Assembly: GCA_020048795.1 (NCBI GenBank)
Contig: JAIFMA010000189.1
Span: 1 to 12,781, forward strand
Direction: 5' to 3'
From: Rhodoferax sp.
GTDB lineage: Bacteria; Pseudomonadota; Gammaproteobacteria; Burkholderiales; Burkholderiaceae_C
DNA: 12,781 nucleotides
Below the pieces are notes generated by a model, which had not been told where the DNA came from, searched no databases, and was given only the letters and a program-made list of their open reading frames with translations. Positions 1-7,167 of the stretch are shown piece after piece. Both the position numbers and the translations under genes were made by a program. Every line of letters starts with the position of its first letter. Position 1 is the first letter of the stretch.

Positions 1-50
1 GTGTGTAGGCGCAGGTGAACAAACATAACCTGCATTGTAGGAAAGCAGTT

Positions 51-54
51 GGAG
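51..54 (+). promoter_or_regulatory. Shine-Dalgarno GGAG for the response regulator
   Basis: GGAG lies 8 bases before the TTG at 63. It is the main reason for choosing this non-ATG start over the upstream GTG at 15. The site is seen in the sequence; its use is inferred. Confidence 0.6.
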
Positions 55-62
55 CTCATTTC

Positions 63-665
63 TTGAAAATTTTGGTGGTTGACGATCACGCTCTGGTGCG
101 CGCCGGGCTGTGCCAGGTGTTGCAGGGGCTATTGCCCGACGAGCCCACTGAAGTGTTGCAAGCGCCCGACTGCGCCGAAGCTTTCGTGATCGCCCAGCGC
201 CACGCCGACCTCGATCTGGTGTTGCTGGACTACCACCTGCCCGACATGGATGGGCTGGCCGCGCTGACCATTTTTGGCAAGAAACACCCCGAACTGCCGG
301 TCGTCATCCTGTCAGGCTCTGCCAACCCCAGCATCATTGGGCGCGTGCTGGCCCGAGGCGCAGCGGGTTTTATCACCAAGTCCGGCTTGAGCGAAGAGTT
401 GCTGCAGGCCTTGCGCCTGGTGCTGGCGGGCGAAGTTTATTCACCACCCGAGCTAAATTCTGGATGGGCCGACGATGGTTTGCTGAAGCAGCCACCGGTG
501 TTTACATCACGCCAGGAAAACGTCTTGCGCCTGAATCTGTCGGACGAGACCATCAAAAATCACATTTCAACCATCCTGCGTGGCTTTGGTGTCAAAACCC
601 GCACGCAGGCGGCACTCGAAGCCGGTCGCTGGGGTTACACCAAGTCACCGTCAGGCAGCGTATGA
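63..665 (+). CDS. LuxR/NarL-type response regulator with shortened HTH
   Basis: This is a cytoplasmic two-component response regulator of 200 residues. I chose the TTG start at 63 because GGAG lies 8 bases upstream and the receiver domain begins directly with MKILVVDDH; a GTG at 15 would add 16 residues with no family match. The receiver covers about residues 1-122, with acidic D7/D8, phosphoacceptor D56 (LLDYHLP), S84 and K106. A GerE/LuxR-type DNA-binding domain starts near residue 147 (FTSRQENVLRL), but it jumps straight to NLSDETIKNHIS. The family normally has about 14 residues between these blocks (end of helix 1, the turn, and the helix with the N-K-x-I-A pattern). The junction is at about 531-536 and stays in frame. 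DNA binding may therefore be lost or altered. The likely partner is the convergent hybrid kinase, whose 3' end this gene overlaps by 31 bases. Regulator identity is firm; target and signal are unknown. Confidence 0.9.
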   Translation: MKILVVDDHALVRAGLCQVLQGLLPDEPTEVLQAPDCAEAFVIAQRHADLDLVLLDYHLPDMDGLAALTIFGKKHPELPVVILSGSANPSIIGRVLARGAAGFITKSGLSEELLQALRLVLAGEVYSPPELNSGWADDGLLKQPPVFTSRQENVLRLNLSDETIKNHISTILRGFGVKTRTQAALEAGRWGYTKSPSGSV

Positions 666-2602
666 CGGTGGCCACGGTCTTGCAGCAGGTGCCGCAGCAA
701 ACTGCGTAATTTGGCCGGCCGGACCGGCTTGTGCAATAAGGTGAGGCCTGCACGTTGCGCCGCTTGCATCAACCCGGAGTCGGTGTCACCGCTCATCAGA
801 CACGCCGGTATGGGCCGCTGAAGCTGCGCACGCAAGCGTTCAATGACCTCAATACCGTGGACCTCGTCCTGCAGACGATAGTCACTGATGATGACCGCCG
901 GCAGGCAACCCGTGGCAAGTTGCTGCCGGGCTTGCTCCAGCCCCAGTGCGGCATAAACCTGCATGCCCCAACCGCCCAGCAACGAAACCACCGCCGTCAA
1001 CACCAGATCGTCATCATCGATCACCAGCACCGGCACACCCCGCAGGTCATCGGTCGGCTCGGGCTCGGGCTGACCCGTCAGCAACGGCACCGGTTGCGCC
1101 TGAGCCCGCGGCACCGTCAAGGTAAACCGGGTGCCACGCCCCAGGCTGGATGTCAGTTGCAAGGGGTGACCCAGCAACTCGGCCGTGCGCTGCACGATAT
1201 TGAGTCCCAGGCCCAGCCCGAGGGTGCGGTCACGCGCGGTGTTGGCAACCTGGTAAAACTCGGTGAACACGGCTTGGTGATGCTGCGGTGCAATACCGAT
1301 GCCAGTGTCCCAGACCTGTAGCGCCACCTGCTGGCCACCCTGGGTCAGTCTGGCCGCCAGCAGCACCCCGCCGTGATCGGTATAGCGCAAGGCGTTGGAC
1401 ACCAGGTTGAGCAAGATGCGGTACACCAGTGTGGCATCGCTGATCACCCACAGTGACGTGGGACGAATACGCAGGCGCAAACCCTTGTCCGATGCGATGG
1501 GCCGCAGGTCGTGCTCCAGTTGCCCAAACAGGTTGTCCAGCGCGAAGGCACACGGTTTGACCTGCACCGCCTGGGCTTCCAGCCGCGAGACATCGAGCAA
1601 ACCATCCAGCAGGTTTTGCATGGCACGCACCGAGGCTTCCAACTGACTGACCAGTTGAGCCGACTGCGCGTCATGCGAGAGTTGCGCCAAACGAGTCACA
1701 AACATCCCCAGCGCGTGCACTGGCTGGCGCAGATCATGACTGGCTGCCGCCAGGAAACGCGATTTGGCCAGGGTTGCCTGCTCTGCCTCGTCCTTCTTTT
1801 CGCGCAGAGCCTGCGTGACCAGTGTCACCTGGCGCTCCAGATCATCACGCGAAAACGCCAGACGGTCTGCCATGCGGTACAGGTTGTCCTGCAAATCATG
1901 CAAGGGGTCACCGAATTGCACCAGTGCCCGCGCGGCATGTGCTTCGGCAAAATCACCTCGGCCCATACGCTCAATCAAACCGGTCACACGGGTAATGGGC
2001 CGAATCACCCCGCGACTCAGATAGGCTGCCAGACCCAGGCCAAACGCCAGACCGAGGGCACCAATCAAAGCCCCCAGCCCCAGCAAGGTATGGCGGCGCC
2101 CTTCCAGCGACTGGCGGGAGAAAACAACCTGGACCTGACCCAGTTGCGCCAGCGTGGGTGCACGCTTGCCGGTCCCGCCCTCATACAGATCATCCAGTGA
2201 CAGACCCATGGAAAAAACCGGTTGCGCCAACCCGTCGAGTCCTCGCTGCGGGTCAAAAGTTTGACCCTCTCGCGCATCAAAAACCAATAAATTCAGGCCA
2301 CCTTCATCACCAGCACTGACCAACTTTTGGCCACCACGGTCAAACACCGCCGCCCAGCGCACGTCTGGCTCACGCAGAACACCCATCACCAGGGATTGCA
2401 ACTGTTGCTCATTGGCAGAAAACAAGCCGTACTCACTGGCCAGTGCAAACTGTCGGATCACTGAGCGAGTGCGCTGCTGATAGGACTGCTGCAAATCATC
2501 GAAGCGTGCCAGCATGAAAAACACAGCCAGCAAGGTGCTGACCAGTGCCAGCGGCAGCAGGGCTGCCAGCAACATGCGTGTACGGATGCTCAGAGCGATC
2601 AT
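635..2602 (-). CDS. Hybrid sensor histidine kinase/response regulator
   Basis: This 655-residue inner-membrane hybrid kinase autophosphorylates on a histidine and passes phosphate to its own receiver and probably on to a partner. Predicted membrane segments at about residues 10-32 and 172-195 enclose a periplasmic sensor region of roughly 140 residues. A HAMP-like linker (about 195-250) and a coiled region (250-280) follow. The HisKA H-box carries H289 in SHDLRQP. The HATPase domain shows an N-box (LVSNALRY, N403), a G1 box (DTGIGIAP, D432) and a G2 box (GLGLGL, 462-467). The C-terminal receiver has acidic residues at 529-531, phosphoacceptor D574 (IISDYRL), S604 and K625. Its ATG overlaps the stop of the upstream binding-protein gene as ATGA, indicating translational coupling. 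No C-terminal HPt domain is present, so a separate phosphotransfer step or direct transfer to the 63-665 regulator is possible. The ligand is unknown; sensing through the neighbouring binding protein is an inference. Confidence 0.95.
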   Translation of the reverse strand: MIALSIRTRMLLAALLPLALVSTLLAVFFMLARFDDLQQSYQQRTRSVIRQFALASEYGLFSANEQQLQSLVMGVLREPDVRWAAVFDRGGQKLVSAGDEGGLNLLVFDAREGQTFDPQRGLDGLAQPVFSMGLSLDDLYEGGTGKRAPTLAQLGQVQVVFSRQSLEGRRHTLLGLGALIGALGLAFGLGLAAYLSRGVIRPITRVTGLIERMGRGDFAEAHAARALVQFGDPLHDLQDNLYRMADRLAFSRDDLERQVTLVTQALREKKDEAEQATLAKSRFLAAASHDLRQPVHALGMFVTRLAQLSHDAQSAQLVSQLEASVRAMQNLLDGLLDVSRLEAQAVQVKPCAFALDNLFGQLEHDLRPIASDKGLRLRIRPTSLWVISDATLVYRILLNLVSNALRYTDHGGVLLAARLTQGGQQVALQVWDTGIGIAPQHHQAVFTEFYQVANTARDRTLGLGLGLNIVQRTAELLGHPLQLTSSLGRGTRFTLTVPRAQAQPVPLLTGQPEPEPTDDLRGVPVLVIDDDDLVLTAVVSLLGGWGMQVYAALGLEQARQQLATGCLPAVIISDYRLQDEVHGIEVIERLRAQLQRPIPACLMSGDTDSGLMQAAQRAGLTLLHKPVRPAKLRSLLRHLLQDRGHRHTLPDGDLV

Positions 2603-3564
2603 GGCGCACGCTCGGCCGCACGCAGGGCCTGTTGCAACGCCCCTGCATTCAGGGACAGGCCCATCGCCCGGGCCACATGCTGGTTCACCGCGACCTCAAA
2701 ATCATTGGGCTCTACCGGGTTGGCCGGAAGCGCCTTGTCATGCATCACATCCAGCAGCAGAGCGGCTGCCTGCTGCCCGATCTGGGCTGGCGTCACGTGC
2801 AAGGCCAGCAACGCACCGGCGCGCACATAGGCCGGTGAAAAACCCACCATGGGCACCCCGGCACGAAACGCCGACAACAAAATATTCTGAATACTGGTGC
2901 TGCTGTACACCCGCGGGTCCGCCATGGCCAGCAACACATCGCTGCCATCGAGCACCTGTTGCAAGGCTGAAAAAATGCCCTCGGCGTTATCCACCCGTGC
3001 CTCCACCACGGTCAGCCCAGCCGTGGCAGCCACCGATTTCAGCGCCGGTAGCCGGGCACCCGACTCCGGCCCCAATAACACGCCCAGACGTTTGACCTGT
3101 GGCAAGGACAGACGCAGCAGCGTCAACTGCCGACTCAGGGGCTGGTCCAGGTACAGCGCGGTAAACAGGCTCGATACCCGCAGCTTGCTATCAAGCAACA
3201 CCCGCTCAAAACTGCCTCGCGGGATCAGGGTGCACAGCACCGGCGACTGGACGCTGCCTCGCGCCAGCGCCGCGCAGGCATCTGCGCCCAGTGCGACAAA
3301 CACCCGTGGGCGCGGTCGATGACCGGCTTTGATGGCTGCAGACAGTTCGGTCGATGACATTTGCCGGATGTCGTCGCGCGAAAAGCCGCCCTGGACCCAA
3401 TGCATGGTCAGCGCCCCAATGGCTTCACCATAAGGTGTCGAGATATCGCTGCTAACAATGATCAGGGACAGCTCGGACGCAGGAGGCTGATGCTGCGCCT
3501 GCGCACAGCAACCCAGCGCCCATAGCGCCAAGCCCCAGTACACACCGCGCCATCCACGCCCCAT
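2599..3564 (-). CDS. Periplasmic ABC_sub_bind-type substrate-binding protein
   Basis: This exported protein of 321 residues resembles the ABC_sub_bind family (PF04392), periplasmic-binding-protein folds often found without cognate permeases. The first 24 residues form a signal peptide with a hydrophobic core (YWGLALWALGCCAQA) and a likely signal-peptidase I site after AQA. The LGCC stretch is not a canonical lipobox, so lipoprotein status is doubtful. Family-like stretches include VFVALGADACAAL (about 88-100), KRLGVLLGPESG (about 157-168) and GVPMVGFSPAYVRAGAL near the C-terminal third. Length fits the family (about 290-330). It starts 7 bases after the receptor stop, with a TGAG that includes that stop as possible ribosome-binding site, and ends in a 4-base overlap with the kinase start. 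With no ABC permease or ATPase nearby, I infer it presents a ligand to the kinase's periplasmic domain. The ligand cannot be read from the sequence. Confidence 0.85.
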   Translation of the reverse strand: MGRGWRGVYWGLALWALGCCAQAQHQPPASELSLIIVSSDISTPYGEAIGALTMHWVQGGFSRDDIRQMSSTELSAAIKAGHRPRPRVFVALGADACAALARGSVQSPVLCTLIPRGSFERVLLDSKLRVSSLFTALYLDQPLSRQLTLLRLSLPQVKRLGVLLGPESGARLPALKSVAATAGLTVVEARVDNAEGIFSALQQVLDGSDVLLAMADPRVYSSTSIQNILLSAFRAGVPMVGFSPAYVRAGALLALHVTPAQIGQQAAALLLDVMHDKALPANPVEPNDFEVAVNQHVARAMGLSLNAGALQQALRAAERAP

Positions 3565-3571
3565 GTCGCGC

Positions 3572-5569
3572 TCAGTTGTCCAGTCGCAGGCTCAAAAAGG
3601 CCTGGCGCTTGAAGGAAAACGACGGGTCAAAATCCTGGTACGACAGACCCAGGTTTTGCACCACCAGCGCCAATTCTCCCTTGGTGGCACCCCATCGCAT
3701 GGCCTTGCTCAGGCGCAGGTCAGTGCGGGTCATGGCCACCCGGCTCCCCGAGCCTGATCCCGTCAGTCTGGCAGTGCCACTGTCCTGATGGGTCAGTGTC
3801 AGATCAACCTGGCCTGGCAACTTCTGGAAGTACGAAATGGAACTGGCCAGATTCGGTGCCGCCATCGGTGTGCCAGACAGATTGAGAGACGAAAAACTGT
3901 CTGAGAGATAAGTCTTCGCCTGGATGTCGGTGTAGCTTTGGTTGAGTACCAGTTCGGCGCCGGCCCACGGCTTCCACCTGGCCTGGTATTCCAGACCCCG
4001 GATGGCAAAACTCTCGTCGTTGACGTAGTAGCGCGGCAATCTGGAATTTATCTGGCGAATGAAGCCGCTGATCTGTTCGTGAAAAGCCCGCACATCCACC
4101 GTCAAACCCCAGTGTGGAAAATCGCCCAGATAACCGATCTCGCGCGACAACACACTTTCTGGTTGAACCGTGCCAGTGCCCAACACGTTGACACCCAGCA
4201 ACACGTCACGCCAGACATAACGCACGTCGGCGAAATTCTCAAAATTGCTGGGCGGTCGGAAGGCCCGGGAAATGCCAGCGCGCAGGGTCTGACCCTTTGC
4301 CGCATGCCAGTTCACCATCAGACGTGGTGCCAAACTGCCGCCAGTGACACTGCTTCGCTCGGCCATGGCCCCCAGATTGAACAGGATCGAGGGTTGCGCG
4401 CGCCACTCCACATTGCCAAAAAGACGGGCAAAATCGGTCACAAACGTCGAATCGGTGTTGTAAACAGGGCGAGAGACGATCTTTTCGCTGCGAAATTCTC
4501 CACCCCAGACCACGCGCAGTGCGTCACCCTGGCGAAACGCATGTTGCAGGGTCAGCGAATCGCTGTCGGCATGTCCACTAACTTCAACGTTATATAAATC
4601 AGCGATGCCAAACCGTTGCAAGGAATACGGAAACAGTTCGTCGTAGCGTTCCCGGCTATGCGACAGCCTGAGCAGTAGATCTGCGTCAGGGCCCTGGCTG
4701 CGGCGCCAGTCAACTTGCACGTGGTCGGAAGCAAACGCAGTACTGCGTGGCGGATTGTCGACGACCCCCGCAAAGCCCTTGCCGGCATCAATCGACAGCG
4801 CGCCGACCCGCAACTGAACTTCGTCACTGGCCGTGGGATGCAAGTCGGCCCTGAAATTGACCCGCGTGACGCGATTGCTGCCGTTGGCGCCAGCCAACCC
4901 GTCGTCACCACGGCGGTCCGCACTGAATCGGAAACTACCCCGATCACCGCCCCAGCCAAGCCGCGCCCAGACATCGCGAATACCGTTTTCACCCGCCTTC
5001 AGCGATGCCTGAGCGCCCCGGGTGTCGTCGGCATCACGGGTCACAATATTGATCACCCCCAGAATGGCCCGAGCGCCGTAAGCCGCCGAGTTGGAGCCAC
5101 GCAGAACCTCAATATGGTCGATGTCCTCGACCGCCACGGTCTGAAGACCTGGTCCGATGCTGCCGATGAAATACGGTGAATAGGCCGAGCGCCCGTCAAT
5201 CAGCAGCTCAAGCCGATTCGAATAACTGTCAAAGGCACCGTGGTAACTGACCAGCGGTGCCACACTTTCAAAAGACGTGCTGACCTGAAAACCCGGCACC
5301 AGCCGCAGCAGGTCTGCCACGTCACGCGCGCCACTGCGGCGAATGGCTTCACGGTCCAGCAGCGTAACCGCGCCCGGGGTTTCATCCAGTCGCTGTGGCA
5401 AACGCGACACCGACAACACAATGGGCATGTCGGAGAGAAAGTCTTGCTCCGAGACCATCACAGCGGATTGCGCGGCAGCCTCACCAAAGTGCAGCCACAC
5501 CCCAAGGGCAGCAGCCCACAGCGCCAGGGCTGGGCGCAGCGAAGAACGAACAGGATGTAGGCTTTTCAT
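3572..5569 (-). CDS. TonB-dependent outer-membrane receptor
   Basis: This outer-membrane beta-barrel receptor takes up a scarce ligand using TonB energy. I chose ATG at 5569 (665 residues) because it gives a classic signal peptide (MKSLHPVRSS, then a hydrophobic run ending in GEAAAQ). An in-frame ATG at 5617 would prepend 16 residues and run through an inverted repeat. The plug domain spans about residues 60-178, from LDETPGAVTLLDREAIRRSG to the canonical end IEVLRGSNSAAYGARAILG and INIVTRDA. The barrel follows, including the receptor-typical LRAGISRAFRPPS block. The C-terminus (SLRLDN) lacks the usual terminal aromatic residue. It is the first gene of an apparent operon with the binding protein and kinase. 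The substrate is unknown; siderophore, heme or cobalamin specificity cannot be assigned, and a sensory role is plausible. No N-terminal STN signalling domain is visible, so this is not a FecA-type transducer. Confidence 0.93.
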   Translation of the reverse strand: MKSLHPVRSSLRPALALWAAALGVWLHFGEAAAQSAVMVSEQDFLSDMPIVLSVSRLPQRLDETPGAVTLLDREAIRRSGARDVADLLRLVPGFQVSTSFESVAPLVSYHGAFDSYSNRLELLIDGRSAYSPYFIGSIGPGLQTVAVEDIDHIEVLRGSNSAAYGARAILGVINIVTRDADDTRGAQASLKAGENGIRDVWARLGWGGDRGSFRFSADRRGDDGLAGANGSNRVTRVNFRADLHPTASDEVQLRVGALSIDAGKGFAGVVDNPPRSTAFASDHVQVDWRRSQGPDADLLLRLSHSRERYDELFPYSLQRFGIADLYNVEVSGHADSDSLTLQHAFRQGDALRVVWGGEFRSEKIVSRPVYNTDSTFVTDFARLFGNVEWRAQPSILFNLGAMAERSSVTGGSLAPRLMVNWHAAKGQTLRAGISRAFRPPSNFENFADVRYVWRDVLLGVNVLGTGTVQPESVLSREIGYLGDFPHWGLTVDVRAFHEQISGFIRQINSRLPRYYVNDESFAIRGLEYQARWKPWAGAELVLNQSYTDIQAKTYLSDSFSSLNLSGTPMAAPNLASSISYFQKLPGQVDLTLTHQDSGTARLTGSGSGSRVAMTRTDLRLSKAMRWGATKGELALVVQNLGLSYQDFDPSFSFKRQAFLSLRLDN

Positions 5570-5728
5570 GGAACAACACTCATGCAACTGGATTGCATGA
5601 ATTCTGCACTGAGCCACCTCTCAAAAGACGATCAATCAGAAAATTAAGCGCACCTGACAGCACAGCGGCTCACGCATCGTGTGATGCCACGCCTTTGGTG
5701 GTTGACCGGGCGCAGCGAATACGCCGGA
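5570..5728 (-). promoter_or_regulatory. Leader/promoter region of the receptor-kinase operon
   Basis: This 159-base spacer lies between the flavodoxin-like gene's stop and the receptor start; both genes read leftwards. It should contain the promoter for the receptor operon and the end of the pirin/flavodoxin transcript. I could not assign convincing -35/-10 boxes. The clear element is the dyad at 5580-5600, annotated separately. A short GCATC/GATGC hairpin at 5674-5687 has no adjacent U-tract on the transcribed strand. Confidence 0.5.
5580..5600. repeat. Perfect 8-bp inverted repeat upstream of receptor start
   Basis: The arms TCATGCAA (5580-5587) and TTGCATGA (5593-5600) are exact reverse complements separated by CTGGA. 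The dyad lies 11-31 bases upstream of the receptor ATG at 5569. It fits either a dimeric transcription-factor operator or an mRNA leader hairpin whose 3' arm abuts the weak GAG ribosome-binding site. The symmetry is seen in the sequence; the function is inferred. Confidence 0.6.
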
Positions 5729-6283
5729 TCAAGCCTTGAATTTGGCGCTGACCTCAGCCACCCGTTGGCCAAACAGGCGGGCTGTTTCCAGGTCGCCCGC
5801 ATTCATGTCAGCACCACCCGCGTCGCCCGGGGTCTGGGCCATCGGGCCAGCACTTGAAGCCAGATAGTTGACATCAGAACGGTCAGAGGCTTTGGTGTTG
5901 TTGTAATGCAAGCCGGTACCGACCCACAGGCCGCCGTGCTGCATGGCCAGCGTCATCAAGTAATGCAGCGTGGAATGTTTGTCGCCATTCATGTTGGCGC
6001 TGGCGGTAAAGCCACCAAACACCTTGTCTTTCCAGGCCTGGCTGAACCAGGCCTTGCTGGACGCATCGGCAAACTTCTTGAACTGCCAACTGACGCTGCC
6101 CATGTAAGTGGGGCTGCCCATGATGATGGCGTCGGCCGCATTGAGCGTGGCCCAGCCGGCATCTGTCAGATTGCCTTCGGCATCAATGGCCACCAGCTCG
6201 GCGCCAGCGCCCGCAGCCACCGATTGCGCCATGCGCAGGGTGTGGCCGTAGCCAGAATGGAAAACAACAGCAACTTTTGTCAT
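5729..6283 (-). CDS. WrbA-like flavodoxin-fold NAD(P)H:quinone oxidoreductase
   Basis: This 184-residue cytoplasmic protein has the flavodoxin-like fold of the WrbA/NADPH-dependent FMN reductase family, which reduce quinones by two electrons. The FMN phosphate-binding loop is at residues 8-17 (FHSGYGHTLRMA). The flavin-contacting GSPTYMGSVSWQFKKFAD stretch follows in the first half, and later come GGFTASAN and a HYNNTKASDRSDVNYL segment. Length is slightly under WrbA (about 198). A strong AAGGAG site lies 8 bases before the ATG. The gene starts 50 bases after the stop of the pirin gene on the same strand, so the two are probably co-transcribed. A pirin plus a quinone reductase suggests handling of quinones or other aromatic electrophiles. 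I did not use wrbA as the symbol because several flavodoxin-fold subfamilies look alike at this level. Confidence 0.9.
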   Translation of the reverse strand: MTKVAVVFHSGYGHTLRMAQSVAAGAGAELVAIDAEGNLTDAGWATLNAADAIIMGSPTYMGSVSWQFKKFADASSKAWFSQAWKDKVFGGFTASANMNGDKHSTLHYLMTLAMQHGGLWVGTGLHYNNTKASDRSDVNYLASSAGPMAQTPGDAGGADMNAGDLETARLFGQRVAEVSAKFKA

Positions 6284-6290
6284 GGTGAAA

Positions 6291-6297
6291 ACTCCTT
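6291..6297 (-). promoter_or_regulatory. Strong Shine-Dalgarno (AAGGAG) for the flavodoxin-like gene
   Basis: On the minus strand AAGGAG precedes the ATG at 6283 with a spacer of about 8 bases. It fixes that start and indicates efficient translation of the second gene of the pair. Confidence 0.7.
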
Positions 6298-6333
6298 GGG
6301 TTAAAAAACGTGGGTTGAGGAAAACAGGAAAAA

Positions 6334-7035
6334 TCAGGCGGTCAAGTCGAACAGCAGCACTTCCGCATCCAGGCCATCGGTCAGCGTGACCCAGGCCTCA
6401 TCGGCCAGCAGGGCCGCGTCGCCCTTGACCAGCACCGTGCCATTGACCGACAACTGGCCGCGCACCAGAAACACATAGGCCTTGCGATGGGGCGGCAAGG
6501 CCAGGCTGGCAGACTGGCCGCCCGTCAACAAAGCGGCATACAGCCGGGCATCGGCGTGCATCCTGACTGAGCCTTGCGCACCATCTGGGGATGCCACCAG
6601 GCACAGTTGCCCGTCCTTGTCTGCGTTGGCAAAGCTTTTTTGCTCATAACCCGGTGTCAGCCCCTGGGTGTGGGGCGTTATCCAGATCTGCAGCAGGTGC
6701 GTGGTGTCTTGCGGCGCGTGGTTGAACTCGCTGTGCCGCACGCCGGTACCAGCGCTCATGCGCTGCACCTCGCCGGGCAAAATCGCCTCGATATTGCCCA
6801 TGCTGTCCTGGTGCGCCAAGGCACCCGAGAGCACGTAGGTGACGATTTCCATGTCGCGGTGGCCATGCGTGCCAAAACCCTTGCCCGGCGCAATCCAGTC
6901 TTCGTTGATGACCCGCAAATTACCCCAGCCCATGTGCTGGGGGTCGAAATAATCGGCAAATGAAAAGCTGTGAAACGACTTGAGCCAGCCGTGGTCGGCA
7001 TAACCGCGGGATTGGGAAGGTCTGAGAGTCAACAT
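6334..7035 (-). CDS. Pirin family protein (YhhW-type quercetinase-like)
   Basis: This 233-residue bicupin matches the pirin/YhhW family in length and layout; E. coli YhhW is a metal-dependent quercetin dioxygenase. I chose ATG at 7035, giving MLTLRPSQSRG and then the family hallmark DHGWLKSFHSFSFADYFDP. An in-frame ATG at 7137 would add 34 residues of low-complexity spacer. The metal ligands are intact: H57 and H59 (THGHRDMEIVTYVLSG), H101 and E103 (GVRHSEFNH). The C-terminal cupin (about 130-233) is complete. The ribosome-binding site is weak. It lies upstream of the flavodoxin-like gene as a probable two-gene operon. In E. coli a related pirin gene (yhaK) sits next to the regulator yhaJ, whose homologue lies 3.4 kb away here. 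The family call is firm; the physiological substrate is unknown. Confidence 0.92.
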   Translation of the reverse strand: MLTLRPSQSRGYADHGWLKSFHSFSFADYFDPQHMGWGNLRVINEDWIAPGKGFGTHGHRDMEIVTYVLSGALAHQDSMGNIEAILPGEVQRMSAGTGVRHSEFNHAPQDTTHLLQIWITPHTQGLTPGYEQKSFANADKDGQLCLVASPDGAQGSVRMHADARLYAALLTGGQSASLALPPHRKAYVFLVRGQLSVNGTVLVKGDAALLADEAWVTLTDGLDAEVLLFDLTA

Positions 7036-7167
7036 GTTTGATACTTTTTGGTTGAGAGCTTGACTTGACTGTAGTCGCGGCGGTAGCTGTCCAGGGCCTG
7101 TCGTTTTGATGGCATCATTCAAACTATTCGAATCCACAACCTGTATTGATCAAAAATTGTTCCGTCC
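7036..7167. promoter_or_regulatory. Divergent promoter region, pirin operon / restriction-modification gene
   Basis: This 132-base spacer separates two divergent genes and must carry both promoters. A weak plus-strand candidate is TTCAAA (7118-7123) with TGTATT (7142-7147) at 18-base spacing. Two small palindromes are visible: ATTCGAAT (7126-7133) and GACT-GT-AGTC (7067-7076). Either could belong to a LysR-type operator, but neither is strong. No direct repeat marking an insertion junction was seen. Confidence 0.35.

Noticed and set aside
5570..5617. Upstream start for the TonB receptor at 5617.
   Set aside because: It puts 16 polar residues before the signal peptide and runs through the inverted repeat; ATG 5569 gives a standard signal peptide.
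5674..5687. GCATC-GTGT-GATGC hairpin as terminator of the flavodoxin-like gene.
   Set aside because: The stem is 5 bp, with no U-tract directly after it on the minus strand.
7036..7137. Upstream start for the pirin gene at 7137.
   Set aside because: The added 34 residues have no pirin similarity and occupy the divergent promoter; from 7035 the metal-ligand positions match YhhW numbering.
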